A stretch of DNA of 64,000 nt, from the NCBI GenBank assembly GCA_003818505.1, contig RPRI01000024.1:37407-101406 (forward strand), read 5' to 3'. Position 1 is the first letter of the stretch, and each line of letters begins with the position of its first letter. The notes beneath the pieces were generated by a model. That model saw only the letters and a list, made by a program, of their open reading frames with translations. It made no database searches and was not told the DNA's origin. Shown in pieces: positions 1-10,273 of this stretch. Source of the DNA: Desulfobacteraceae bacterium. GTDB lineage: Bacteria > Desulfobacterota > Desulfobacteria > Desulfobacterales > RPRI01. The position numbers and the translations under genes were made by a program.

Positions 1-287
1 AAATACAACCGCGTCTGATGAGGTCGGTGCATAACCGCACACCGGAGAACCAACCAAAAATCAAGCCTTATCATAATTTAATATCAATAAGTTATATTCA
101 TCATTCGACATGTTCGGGATGACAATCAGGACTTTTCATGAAACCGGATTTTTGACTTTTTACCGTGTCGTCATTATTATATAAAAAAATCTTGTTCAAG
201 AAGCGGTTTTTTTATAAAATCAGTCATAATGGCATCGTAATAAATCGAAAATCCGTTCGCATATGACTTTTTACGAATCAATTAATA

Positions 288-641
288 ATGATGGCTTTGC
301 AAAAAATTGCATATTATACAATTATGGGTGATAATATAAGTCCTGAAATTGAAGAAAGCGCCCTTTCTGATGTCAGGGATGAGATCAGGGAACCTTCCAT
401 GTACAGGGTGCTTATTCACAATGATGATTACACAACCATGGATTTTGTCGTCGAGATACTGATGACCGTATTTCAAAAATCCATGGAGGAATCGATCCTT
501 ATTATGTTAAATGTTCACAGGCAGGGGAGAGGAATGTGCGGTATGTACACTCTAGAGGTGGCGGAGACGAAAATGAATTCCGTGCACGCACTTGCCCGTG
601 AAAAAGGTTTTCCATTGAGATGTTCCGTTGAGAAGGAGTAG
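288..641 (+). CDS. clpS: ATP-dependent Clp protease adaptor ClpS (internal ATG at 324 is an alternative start)
   Basis: ORF with ClpS-like core YRVLIHNDDYTTMDFVVEIL...VHRQGRGMCGMYTLEVAETK; directly upstream of clpA. Confidence 0.95.
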   Translation: MMALQKIAYYTIMGDNISPEIEESALSDVRDEIREPSMYRVLIHNDDYTTMDFVVEILMTVFQKSMEESILIMLNVHRQGRGMCGMYTLEVAETKMNSVHALAREKGFPLRCSVEKE

Positions 642-646
642 GTCAA

Positions 647-2968
647 ATGATTAGTAAGGAACTGAGTGCAACACTCGGCCTTGCCGTGAAGGAGGCAAAA
701 AGAAGGCGCCATGAATATGTCGGGACCGAGCATCTCCTTTTTGCTATTCTGCACGACACCGCAGGCGTTGAGATAATCGAAAACTGCGGCGGAGATGTTA
801 AGAACCTTTTTAATTCTCTCGAAAACTTCTTCAAGATGAGAGTCGAGACAGCTCCGGACGGCGTCAAGTATGTTATACAGCAGACAACCGGCTTCCAGAG
901 GGTAATACAGAGAGCTTTTAACCATGCCCGTTCCGCGGAAAAGCAGGAGGTAGAAGTCGGGGATATACTTGCATCCATATTCGAAGAAAAGGATTCCTAC
1001 GCGGAGTATTTCCTCACCCTTGAAGGAGTTACCCGTCTCGATGTTCTGAATTACATATCCCATGATATTCAGAAAACCGGTCAGCAGGAAGAACAGGGCG
1101 GTTTAGCCAAAACTGAAAAGACAGACAAGAAGAAGAAATCCGAATTCCTGGAATCATTTACAACGGATCTTGTTAAAATGGCTGCGGAGGGGAAACTAGA
1201 TCCTCTCATCGGCCGTGATCTGGAGATAGAAAGAACTCTCCAGGTGCTTTGCAGAAGAAGAAAAAACAACCCCGTATTTGTCGGCGATCCGGGGGTAGGG
1301 AAAACCGCCCTTGCCGAGGGACTCGCTCAGAAAATATTCAAAGGGGATGTTCCTGACGCTCTCAAAGATGTCCGTATTTATTCTCTTGACCTTGGGTCTC
1401 TCCTTGCCGGCACGAAATTCAGGGGCGATTTTGAGCAGAGGATGAAAGGTGTTATTTCGGAGCTTCAGGGGAAAAAAGACTCCATCCTCTTCATCGATGA
1501 AATACATACAATAGTCGGGGCCGGCGCGACCAGCAGCGGCTCAATGGATGCATCAAATATTTTAAAGCCCGCTCTTGCAACAGGAGAGCTGCGCTGCATA
1601 GGGTCAACGACCTACGAGGAATATAAAAACTATTTTACAAAAGACAGGGCATTGTCACGACGCTTCGAAAAGATAGAAGTTCCGGAGCCGACGATCCCGG
1701 AAACCATCCGTATATTGAAAGGTCTCAAATTAAATTATGAGGAGCATCACGGCATTGAATATGCCGATACGGCCTTAAAGGCGGCGGCCGAACTTTCGGC
1801 AAAGCATATAAACGACAGATATCTTCCTGATAAGGCTATCGATGTTATAGACGAAGCCGGTGCCTTTGTTAAATTTTCAGGCTCAACGCACAGGAAAAAG
1901 ATTCATCCTGCCGACATCGAAAAGATAGTGGCGAAAATGGCAAGGATACCCGAAAACAGCGTGTCGGCTTCAGACAGGTCGAAGCTTGAGAATCTCGGGG
2001 AGAGGCTTAAAGGGGTTGTCTTCGGCCAGGACGAAGCTATAAAATCGCTCGTGACATCGATCAAGCGTTCAAGGGCGGGGCTCGGGATTCCGTGCCGTCC
2101 TATCGGGTCGTTTCTATTTACGGGACCTACCGGCGTCGGGAAGACGGAGGTGGCAAAACAGATCGCAGCAATCATGGGGATAGAGTTCATGAGGTTTGAC
2201 ATGAGCGAATATATGGAAAAGCATGCCGTTGCCCGCCTTATAGGTGCGCCCCCAGGCTATATAGGTTTTGACCAGGCCGGTCTTCTGACGGACGGCGTGC
2301 GTAAACACCCTCACTGCGTCCTGCTCTTTGACGAAATAGAAAAAGCCCATCAGGACCTTTTCAATATTCTTCTCCAGGTTCTTGACCATGCTACTCTTAC
2401 AGACAACAACGGGAAGAAGGCCGATTTCAGGAATGTGATAATAATCATGACATCTAATGCCGGGGCGCGTGAAATGAGCGCCCAGACAATAGGTTTCGGA
2501 GAGGTCAGGTATGACCCGGAAAGCAAGGGGAAAAAAGCGGTGGAGAACATTTTCAGCCCCGAATTCAGAAACCGGCTTGATGATATGATCAATTTTAAAC
2601 CTCTTACCCCGGTAATAATGGAACTAGTGGTCGATAAGTTCATGGCCGAGCTTAAAGAGCAGCTTGCGGCAAAAAAAGTTTCCCTCTCATACTCCGGAGA
2701 ATTAAGAACCTGGCTTGCAAATAAAGGATATGATCCGAGATACGGAGCAAGGCCTCTTTCGAGGGTTCTTCAGACTGAAATCAAGGATATTCTTTCGGAT
2801 GAGATCCTGTTCGGCAGGCTTCAGAAAGGCGGCAGCGTCAGTCTCGATCTTTTCGATGGCAAGCCTTCTTTCGCTTTTTTCCATGCATCTTATCTGCCTG
2901 CCGGCAAGCATGCAAAAGCAGCCTGCGGTCCGATTTTGGAGGAGAAGCCGGAAACTGTCGGCGCTTAA
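647..2968 (+). CDS. clpA: ATP-dependent Clp protease ATP-binding subunit ClpA
   Basis: Two AAA+ modules ([28 protein letters not shown]), N-terminal Clp_N repeats, follows clpS. Confidence 0.96.
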   Translation: MISKELSATLGLAVKEAKRRRHEYVGTEHLLFAILHDTAGVEIIENCGGDVKNLFNSLENFFKMRVETAPDGVKYVIQQTTGFQRVIQRAFNHARSAEKQEVEVGDILASIFEEKDSYAEYFLTLEGVTRLDVLNYISHDIQKTGQQEEQGGLAKTEKTDKKKKSEFLESFTTDLVKMAAEGKLDPLIGRDLEIERTLQVLCRRRKNNPVFVGDPGVGKTALAEGLAQKIFKGDVPDALKDVRIYSLDLGSLLAGTKFRGDFEQRMKGVISELQGKKDSILFIDEIHTIVGAGATSSGSMDASNILKPALATGELRCIGSTTYEEYKNYFTKDRALSRRFEKIEVPEPTIPETIRILKGLKLNYEEHHGIEYADTALKAAAELSAKHINDRYLPDKAIDVIDEAGAFVKFSGSTHRKKIHPADIEKIVAKMARIPENSVSASDRSKLENLGERLKGVVFGQDEAIKSLVTSIKRSRAGLGIPCRPIGSFLFTGPTGVGKTEVAKQIAAIMGIEFMRFDMSEYMEKHAVARLIGAPPGYIGFDQAGLLTDGVRKHPHCVLLFDEIEKAHQDLFNILLQVLDHATLTDNNGKKADFRNVIIIMTSNAGAREMSAQTIGFGEVRYDPESKGKKAVENIFSPEFRNRLDDMINFKPLTPVIMELVVDKFMAELKEQLAAKKVSLSYSGELRTWLANKGYDPRYGARPLSRVLQTEIKDILSDEILFGRLQKGGSVSLDLFDGKPSFAFFHASYLPAGKHAKAACGPILEEKPETVGA

Positions 2969-3042
2969 CCGGAAACAAGAGATAACAGGCAAGATATCCA
3001 CGTCAGGCGGAAAACCTGCAGCTTGAACCGAAACGCGAGCGC

Positions 3043-3135
3043 ATTCCCCGACCGCTCTGCGGCGGGGTTAGCGAGCAAATTAAAAACAGATGATATTCCT
3101 TACGGTGAAGATTCCCCGACCGCTCTGCGGCGGGG
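3043..3135. repeat. Two identical 25-bp copies of ATTCCCCGACCGCTCTGCGGCGGGG (3043-3067 and 3111-3135), each self-complementary
   Basis: Read directly; CCCCG...CGGGG stems. Confidence 0.85.
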
Positions 3136-3225
3136 AGCTTCAAACTTGTGACTGAAGCATAATGTAAAACTTAACGCTTTTGTTACCGGAAACAGGAAAC
3201 CACAAATAAGAAACCAGAAACTATA

Positions 3226-3954
3226 TTGTCAATGCCGGTATATCGTCTCACCGAAGAAATAATTTTCCCTCCTCCCCAACTTGCGGACAAAACCGGCCTT
3301 CTTGCGATCGGAGGAGATCTTTGTGAAGAGAGGCTACTTCTTGCCTACAGTCTCGGAATATTTCCCTGGTATTCGGAAGATGAACCGATCCTCTGGTGGT
3401 CTCCGGACCCCCGTCTTGTTCTTTATCCCGGTAAGATCAGGATTTCAAAGAGCCTTGAAAAAATCATAAAAAAACAGGTATTTGATATAACTTTTGATTC
3501 GGCTTTCGAACAGGTGATTAATCTGTGCAGCAGTGCCGGAGGAAGGGAAGATAAAGGAACCTGGATTCTTCCTGAGATGATAGATGCCTATTGCGCGCTT
3601 CATGAAACTGGTTTTGCCCATTCGGTTGAAGCGTGGAGAGACGGAACTCTTGCGGGCGGTCTTTATGGTGTTTCTCTTGGAAGATGCTTTTTCGGAGAGT
3701 CGATGTTTGCCCTTGAGAGCAATGCCTCAAAGGTCGCCTTTGCCCGCCTTGTAAAATATCTTAAAGAAAACTCTTTTGATCTTGTCGACTGCCAGGTTTC
3801 AACCGGGCATCTGAAGCGCTTCGGAGCGGAAGAGATTCCAAGGAGCCTTTTTTTAAAGCTGTTGAAAAAATCCCTTGAATCACCCACGATGAAAGGGAAG
3901 TGGAGTTATTCCAGTAAAAGGGTTGCCGTTACCGGTTTTTATGCTGATGAATAA
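3226..3954 (+). CDS. aat: Leucyl/phenylalanyl-tRNA--protein transferase
   Basis: FPPPQLADKTGLLAIGGDL, LGIFPWYSEDEPILWWSPDPR, GGLYGVSLGRCFFGESMF motifs; N-end-rule neighbourhood with clpS/clpA. Confidence 0.95.
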   Translation: MSMPVYRLTEEIIFPPPQLADKTGLLAIGGDLCEERLLLAYSLGIFPWYSEDEPILWWSPDPRLVLYPGKIRISKSLEKIIKKQVFDITFDSAFEQVINLCSSAGGREDKGTWILPEMIDAYCALHETGFAHSVEAWRDGTLAGGLYGVSLGRCFFGESMFALESNASKVAFARLVKYLKENSFDLVDCQVSTGHLKRFGAEEIPRSLFLKLLKKSLESPTMKGKWSYSSKRVAVTGFYADE

Positions 3955-5287
3955 TGCCATACTGCTTAATTTTATTGTACAACGTAGCTATTGAAATGCC
4001 CAGTTCCCGTGCAGCCATATGTTTTCCCTTTACTGAATTTTCGTAACGGTTCAGAGCCTTGCTGATGAGTTCACGTTCAGAAGTCTTTACAAGGTCGGAC
4101 AATTCAGATGCTTTTCCATGCCGGTCCTTGATTATGGGAAGATGTTCAGCCTCTATCTGACCATTATCACAACTATTGGCGGCAAATTCTATGATGTTGA
4201 ACAATTCCCTGACATTACCCGGGAATTTGTACTTTGACAAAATTTCTATTGCTGCTGGAGCAATAGTCAGCGTCCGGTGAAATATCCGGCTGAACTTCTT
4301 TAGATAGTGATTGATAAGGCAGGGGATGTCCTCGGGGTGGCTGCGCAATGGCGGTATTTCGAAGTGTACCACATTAAGCCGGTAAAAAAGGTCGCTGCGG
4401 AATTTCATGCCGGCAATAAGCTGATTGATATCCTTATTCGTAGCCGATATGATTCTTACATCGACTTTGATCGGTTTTGTTCCCCCTACTTTTATAAACT
4501 CATGACTTTCAAGTACCCGCAGGATTTTTGATTGCATATCCAGTTCCATATCGCCTATTTCGTCGAGAAAGAGCGTGCCGTTATTTGCAATCTCGAAAAG
4601 CCCTATTTTGCCTCCCTTTTGGGCTCCCGTAAATGCGCCCTCTTCATACCCGAACAGTTCGCTTAAAAACAGCTGGGACGAAAAAGCGGCGCAATTTACA
4701 GCAACAAATGACCCTTCCTTTCTTGTGCTGGCATTATGTATGGCGTGTGAGAACAATTCTTTTCCCGTTCCGCTTTCACCGGTAATCATGACAGATGCAT
4801 CGCTGAAACTTATGCGCTCTATCTGTTTTTTTATTTTTTCAATGGGGATGCTTATGCCGATAACGTCATCAAGAGAATGTGATGCCTTGTGAAATTCTTT
4901 AATTTTTGAGGAATAGCTCGTGATCCTGTTGCTTAAACTGACAATTTCTGTAATGTCGTGCAGCACAGATATCCCGCCGATGATTACGGAATTGATAATG
5001 ATAGGATGAACATCTGCGATATATTCGATATTATCCACTTTTCGCCTGATACCCCGCAATGGGCGGCCTGTTTTAAGGGCATCAGGCAATCTTGCGCCTT
5101 TTCGGACGTCGCCTACGTATTTCCCCAAAATATCTTTTTGCTTTACACCGGTAAGACGGGAGTATTCATGGTTGACAAAAAGGACGATGCCGTTACGGTC
5201 GCTGATCAGAATCGCATCTTTGACGGAATTGAAAATAAGATTAAACAAGGGATCTTTGCTTATCTCAATGAGATTGGATTCCATCAA
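3929..5287 (-). CDS. Sigma-54-dependent PAS-domain transcriptional activator (AAA+ and Fis-type HTH)
   Basis: N-terminal PAS; GESGTGKELFSHAIH, ELFGYEEGAFTGAQ (GAFTGA), Fis-like C-terminus KHMAARELGISIATLYNKIKQYGI. Confidence 0.92.
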   Translation of the reverse strand: MMESNLIEISKDPLFNLIFNSVKDAILISDRNGIVLFVNHEYSRLTGVKQKDILGKYVGDVRKGARLPDALKTGRPLRGIRRKVDNIEYIADVHPIIINSVIIGGISVLHDITEIVSLSNRITSYSSKIKEFHKASHSLDDVIGISIPIEKIKKQIERISFSDASVMITGESGTGKELFSHAIHNASTRKEGSFVAVNCAAFSSQLFLSELFGYEEGAFTGAQKGGKIGLFEIANNGTLFLDEIGDMELDMQSKILRVLESHEFIKVGGTKPIKVDVRIISATNKDINQLIAGMKFRSDLFYRLNVVHFEIPPLRSHPEDIPCLINHYLKKFSRIFHRTLTIAPAAIEILSKYKFPGNVRELFNIIEFAANSCDNGQIEAEHLPIIKDRHGKASELSDLVKTSERELISKALNRYENSVKGKHMAARELGISIATLYNKIKQYGIIHQHKNR

Positions 5288-5536
5288 TTTATCTGATGTT
5301 ATGGCAACAACGTTTTCGCTCAGGACAGGAACCTCCTGGAAACGGCTTCTTCTTATAATAAACCAGTGTAATTTACATAATTATAGAAAGTTTATAGAAA
5401 TTTCTACGCATACTGTCAATTAATTTATTTTCCGTGACATCTTCATGGATTTTCCATTTCAGAAGGGAGGCGCGATCCCGCTTCCATTCTCATTCCTGTA
5501 AACACTGATGTTTGCTTTAATAACTCTTGTTATAAG

Positions 5537-5552
5537 TGGCACACATGTTGCT
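5537..5552 (+). promoter_or_regulatory. Candidate sigma-54 promoter TGGCAC-acatg-TTGCT upstream of the CoA-transferase gene
   Basis: Exact match to TGGCAC-N5-TTGCW, between the divergent sigma-54 activator and its presumed target operon. Confidence 0.75.
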
Positions 5553-5675
5553 TAAAATTATTTGTTTATCAGATTAAGATAATCAAAATTATGCTGCTTC
5601 TCAAGCAGCGGTCGTCGCCCTCCGGGCGGTTTGTCAAACCAGTAACTTTCGAGACTGTTAAGATAATAAGGATGC

Positions 5676-6890
5676 ATGTCGATGAAAAGTAACGATAGCG
5701 CAAAAGGCGCCTTGATGAATCTTCGCGTACTCGACCTTACCCGTGTTCTTGCCGGTCCTTACTGTTCGTTGATTCTTGGGGACCTTGGCGCTGATATCAT
5801 CAAGATAGAAACCCCGGGCTTGGGCGATGACAGCCGTTCGTACCCTCCTTTTATCGGCGCTGAAAGCGCCTACTTCATGAATCTTAACAGAAACAAGCGC
5901 AGCATTACTCTTGATCTCAAAACGCCGGAAGGCAAGGGCGTGTTTCTGGACCTTGTAAAATGCTCCGATGTTGTCATAGAAAATTTCAGGCCTGGAACAA
6001 TGGGGAAAATGGGTCTGGGTTATGAGGATCTGTCAAAGGAAAATCCCTTGATCGTTTATTCCTCCATCTCGGGTTTCGGGCAGTACGGGCCGTATCGCGA
6101 TCTGCCCGGATACGACATTATCGGTCAGGCCATGGGAGGCATTATGAGTGTTACAGGATGGCCAGACAGTCCGCCGACGCGAACAGGAACGGCCATAGCC
6201 GATATTCTTGCCGGACTCAGCTCCTGCATAGGCATACTGAGCGCCCTCATGGCCCGCAAAAATATCTCCCGCGGACAGCATGTGGACGTCTCTCTTGTGG
6301 ATTCCGTTGTATCGGCAATGGAGACTATTATACAGATATATCTTGTTGAACAGAGAGAGCCGCAGAGGGTCGGGAACCGGTACGAGTTCATATATCCCTA
6401 TGATTCATTTCAAGCGAAAAACGGCTGGGTAGTCATAGGCATAGGCAACGATAAACTTTGGAAGGAATTCTGCAGCGCCGTCGGTATGGAGTATCTGCTT
6501 GAAAATGAAGATTATAAAACGAATATCAGCCGTGTCAGGAATTACGCACGCGTAAAGCAAATTGTCGAAGAGTGGACCCTTAACCAAAGTGTAAAGGATA
6601 TTGTCGACTTCCTGTTGAAACATAAGATCCCATGCGCGCCCATTTACGGAGTGAAAGATATCGTGGAAGACGAACATATTGCAAAGGCGAGGGGGATGAT
6701 TGTTGATGTCGATCATCCGAAGGCAGGATCGATGAAAGTAATCGGTTTACCGATAAAGCTTTCCCATACGCCTGCCAAAATCCAGACTCCTGCTCCTCTT
6801 CTGGGCCAGCATACCGACGAAATTTTGCGGGAGGTATTGTTATACCCGGAAGAAAGAATACAGCGCCTGCGGCGGAATAATATCTTTTAA
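5676..6890 (+). CDS. CaiB/BaiF family (class III) CoA-transferase
   Basis: RVLDLTRVLAGPYCSLILGDLGADIIKIETPGLGDDSR; NRNKRSITLDLKTPEGK. Confidence 0.93.
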   Translation: MSMKSNDSAKGALMNLRVLDLTRVLAGPYCSLILGDLGADIIKIETPGLGDDSRSYPPFIGAESAYFMNLNRNKRSITLDLKTPEGKGVFLDLVKCSDVVIENFRPGTMGKMGLGYEDLSKENPLIVYSSISGFGQYGPYRDLPGYDIIGQAMGGIMSVTGWPDSPPTRTGTAIADILAGLSSCIGILSALMARKNISRGQHVDVSLVDSVVSAMETIIQIYLVEQREPQRVGNRYEFIYPYDSFQAKNGWVVIGIGNDKLWKEFCSAVGMEYLLENEDYKTNISRVRNYARVKQIVEEWTLNQSVKDIVDFLLKHKIPCAPIYGVKDIVEDEHIAKARGMIVDVDHPKAGSMKVIGLPIKLSHTPAKIQTPAPLLGQHTDEILREVLLYPEERIQRLRRNNIF

Positions 6891-7036
6891 TATGTAGATA
6901 AGTTTACTCCTGTATTTATTTCAGGAAGCAAAAGATAAAATAATCATGGTGTTTGTGTCCGGACCGGATTTTTACGACCATTGCATGACAAACTGTTCCG
7001 AATTTATTTAAAAAACGAGAAAGGAGGATTTGTACC

Positions 7037-8020
7037 ATGAGGTTAAATCGTAATTTTGCAGTGATTACCATGCTGGCGTTCGCACTGATCAGCGCACCTG
7101 CTGTCGGGCAAACGGCAGAAACCAGGATATCCATCGGGGGAAACGGCGTCGGGGGTGTTTATTATCTTTATTCGGGCGCTCTGGCCAACATTATAAGCTC
7201 AAAAGTTCCAAATGTTCAGCCGACAGTTGAAGTATGTCCCGGGTCATCGGTAGAACATATATTAAGAATGCAGATAAACGATCTTCAAATCGGTCCGGCT
7301 ATGAACGACGTGGTGTATCAATCCACAAAGGGGATCAGCCGTTTTAATAAGGTGCAGGATAAAATAAGAACACTTTTTATGATGTACCCGGCAGAACTCC
7401 AGGGTGTTGCCCTGGAAAAAGATGCTCTGACAACTCCGAAATCTCTGGTAGGTAAAAGAGTTTCTATCGGAAATCCGGGAACCGGAACAAGTGTAATGAC
7501 CGCAGCTGTTCTTGAAGCTCTTGGCATAAGCTTAAAGAGCATGAAACTGCAGAATCTGAACTGGAATGAGGGCGCAGAAGCGATAAGAAATGACTCGCTT
7601 GATGTCCAGTTTGGAGCAATTGCAGCGCCTGCGCCCTTTATCATGGATTTGTCGGCAACACATAAAGTTGCCCTGATAAACTTCAGCGATGAAGAATTGG
7701 CGAAGATAAATGCAAAATACGATTATTACGCTCCTTTGACCATCAAGGCGGGAACATATCCGAATATCAAGATTGATGTAAAAACACCCGGTATTTGGAA
7801 TTCCATGCTGGCTACTGCTGATTTGTCTGACGAACTGGCTTATCAAATCACAAAAGCGGTTTATGAAAATATTCCTGCACTACAGAAAGTGTATAAAGGC
7901 GCCGGTTGGGCTACTCCGGAAAACACAATGAAATTTGCTATAGCTCCCCTGCACCCTGGGGCGGTTAAATACTATAAGGAAAAAAAGGTGGCCATTCCTG
8001 AAAAATTAATGCCGAAATGA
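7037..8020 (+). CDS. TAXI-family TRAP transporter solute-binding protein
   Basis: Signal peptide; ISIGGNGVGGVYYLYSGALANIIS; GNPGTGTSVMTAAVLEALGI; upstream of a TRAP permease. Confidence 0.9.
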   Translation: MRLNRNFAVITMLAFALISAPAVGQTAETRISIGGNGVGGVYYLYSGALANIISSKVPNVQPTVEVCPGSSVEHILRMQINDLQIGPAMNDVVYQSTKGISRFNKVQDKIRTLFMMYPAELQGVALEKDALTTPKSLVGKRVSIGNPGTGTSVMTAAVLEALGISLKSMKLQNLNWNEGAEAIRNDSLDVQFGAIAAPAPFIMDLSATHKVALINFSDEELAKINAKYDYYAPLTIKAGTYPNIKIDVKTPGIWNSMLATADLSDELAYQITKAVYENIPALQKVYKGAGWATPENTMKFAIAPLHPGAVKYYKEKKVAIPEKLMPK

Positions 8021-8035
8021 ACTGCTGAAGAAGAA

Positions 8036-8073
8036 CAGGGACCGGATGAATCCTTCATAATGGCCGGTCCCTG
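8036..8073 (+). promoter_or_regulatory. Perfect 10-bp stem hairpin between SBP and permease genes (CAGGGACCGG / CCGGTCCCTG)
   Basis: Inverted repeat read directly; no U tract follows. Confidence 0.6.
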
Positions 8074-8238
8074 CATCATTATCGGTTCCGGATGTTTTAA
8101 CAATGAATGAAAGCTCTTCGGGCTGTTTCGACAGGCAGTGATCGCCTGATAAAAAGCTCCGGCAGGCCGCATGGTATGAATTGACAGGATGACATCATAA
8201 GTCATGTTTCCGGAAGACCCAGGAAGGAATCTTTTATT

Positions 8239-10113
8239 ATGGATAATCTCAAATATGAAGCCCTTGTTGCTAAACTCGTCATGGCGATCAGTATAGCTCT
8301 GGTGCTGTTTCACACATTTACCGCTGGAATTGCCATGCCTACCGCATTTCTGCAACGCGGCGTACATCTTACCTTTGTCCTGGTGCTTTCTTTTTTAATG
8401 ATACCTTTTCGAAAGCGCCCTGACAAAAAAATATCGCTTATTGACTGGTTTCTTGCCTTCCTGTCGCTCGCTTCAGGTCTGTACATAACGGTTTTTTATG
8501 AAGATATTCTCTACCGCATGGGGATGCTGACCCCGGTGGATATCATTGTAGGCTGGATTATCATATTTCTGGTACTGGAGCAGGCAAGGCGGGCTGCGGG
8601 AAATGTTCTGGTCATCATTGCCGCTCTTGCTGTTATTTATCCTCTTGTAGGCGGCTATATTCCCGGGATATTGGGTAACCGGGGCTACGGGTTCGGCCGC
8701 GTAGCGTCCCAGATGGCAATGTCTCTGGAAGGGATATTCGGCGCCCCGTTGGGAGTGTCGGCGGAGTTTATCGTATTATTCATTTTTCTGTCATCGCTTT
8801 TAGGTCAGTGCGGCATGGGAGAATATTTGCTCAAGCTTGCGCTTTCGGTTACAGGCAGATTTGTCGGAGGTCCGGCTAAAACGGCTGTTGTGGCAAGCAG
8901 CCTTTTCGGGACAATATCGGGAAGTGCGGTGGCAAATGTTGTCGGAACCGGGACCTTTACGATTCCCATGATGATTAAGCAGGGTTTCCCGAAGCATTTT
9001 GCCGGCGCGGTGGAAGCCACAGCCTCCACCGGGGGGCAGCTCATGCCGCCTATCATGGGGGCTGCCGCCTTTATAATGGCTCAGATACTGGGCGTTTCGT
9101 ATGTCACCGTCCTTGGCGCTGCAGTTATTCCGGCACTCCTCTATTATTGGTCCATCTTCATGGGAGTACATTTTCATGCATTGAAATTCAAAATGAGTCC
9201 CCTGTCTTCTGAAAATATACCGCCCTTTTTTAAAACTCTTAAAGAAGGCCTTCATTTTCTCATACCGTTAATGCTTTTGCTCATTCTGATGGTTGTCGTT
9301 CGTTACACTATAAACAAGGCTATTTTTTACACTATCCTGGCAACCTATGTTGTGACATTTTTCAATCCGGCGACCCGCATTACATGGCATAAGTTCAAAG
9401 GCGCCTGTCTGGATGCGGCAAAAAACGTCATTACCGTGGCAGGCGCGTGTGCGGCGGCAGGATTAGTGGTCGGAAGCATCACGATGACCGGGATCGGATT
9501 CAAGTTATTTTCAATCATCATGGGCCTTTCCGGTGGCAATCTGATTATTGCCCTTATTTTTATCATGGTGGCTTCGACGATTATGGGAATGGGCGTTCCT
9601 ACTACGGCCTCATACATTATTGTCGCGGTGACGGCGGCCCCGGCTCTGACAGATATGGGAGTTGCCCCGCTGGCTGCTCATTTGTTTGTCTTTTATTATG
9701 CAATCCTTTCCGCAATAACTCCTCCTGTGGCTTTGGCGGCGTTTGCGGCAGGCGGAATAGCCAGCGAGAACCCCACGAAGATCGGCTGGACTGCCGTAGG
9801 ACTTACCGTAAGCGCTTATTTAGTTCCCTTCGCATTTGTATACAATCCTGCTTTGCTGGGATCGGCGCCGGTTCTTGCAATAATTAAAGCGATAATCACT
9901 GCCGTCATCGGAGTAACTGCCATCGCGGCTGCGTGGACGGATTACCTGCTGACTCGGCTCGGAATTATACAGCGTTTGCTGTTTGCCTGCGGCGGTGCTC
10001 TTATCATCATTCCTGGAATGATAACCGATTTGATAGGGCTTGGCTGTTTGCTCACCGCACTTATAGCGAATATACTAGCAAGGAAACGACTCCGTAAAGA
10101 AACCGTAAGCTGA
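8239..10113 (+). CDS. TRAP transporter fused permease (4TM/12TM)
   Basis: Highly hydrophobic; GTISGSAVANVVGTGTFTIPMMIKQGF and MGVPTTASYIIVAV typical of TRAP fused permeases. Confidence 0.92.
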   Translation: MDNLKYEALVAKLVMAISIALVLFHTFTAGIAMPTAFLQRGVHLTFVLVLSFLMIPFRKRPDKKISLIDWFLAFLSLASGLYITVFYEDILYRMGMLTPVDIIVGWIIIFLVLEQARRAAGNVLVIIAALAVIYPLVGGYIPGILGNRGYGFGRVASQMAMSLEGIFGAPLGVSAEFIVLFIFLSSLLGQCGMGEYLLKLALSVTGRFVGGPAKTAVVASSLFGTISGSAVANVVGTGTFTIPMMIKQGFPKHFAGAVEATASTGGQLMPPIMGAAAFIMAQILGVSYVTVLGAAVIPALLYYWSIFMGVHFHALKFKMSPLSSENIPPFFKTLKEGLHFLIPLMLLLILMVVVRYTINKAIFYTILATYVVTFFNPATRITWHKFKGACLDAAKNVITVAGACAAAGLVVGSITMTGIGFKLFSIIMGLSGGNLIIALIFIMVASTIMGMGVPTTASYIIVAVTAAPALTDMGVAPLAAHLFVFYYAILSAITPPVALAAFAAGGIASENPTKIGWTAVGLTVSAYLVPFAFVYNPALLGSAPVLAIIKAIITAVIGVTAIAAAWTDYLLTRLGIIQRLLFACGGALIIIPGMITDLIGLGCLLTALIANILARKRLRKETVS

Positions 10114-10273
10114 AAAATATTCTGACAGCGGAGATTTGCTTCGTCCCGGCATAAGGCAATAGAAGAGAACAGTAATATGCATCCCTTATCATAAGGCAGC
10201 AGGGAAGAGCCGTTGTAGTTTACATCAGAAGACTTTATTGTCATATTAAGCATAAGACCGGAGGAATTTAATC

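Noticed and set aside
515-1063. 182-aa antisense ORF over clpS/clpA
   Set aside because: Shadow ORF over well-conserved coding sequence on the other strand.
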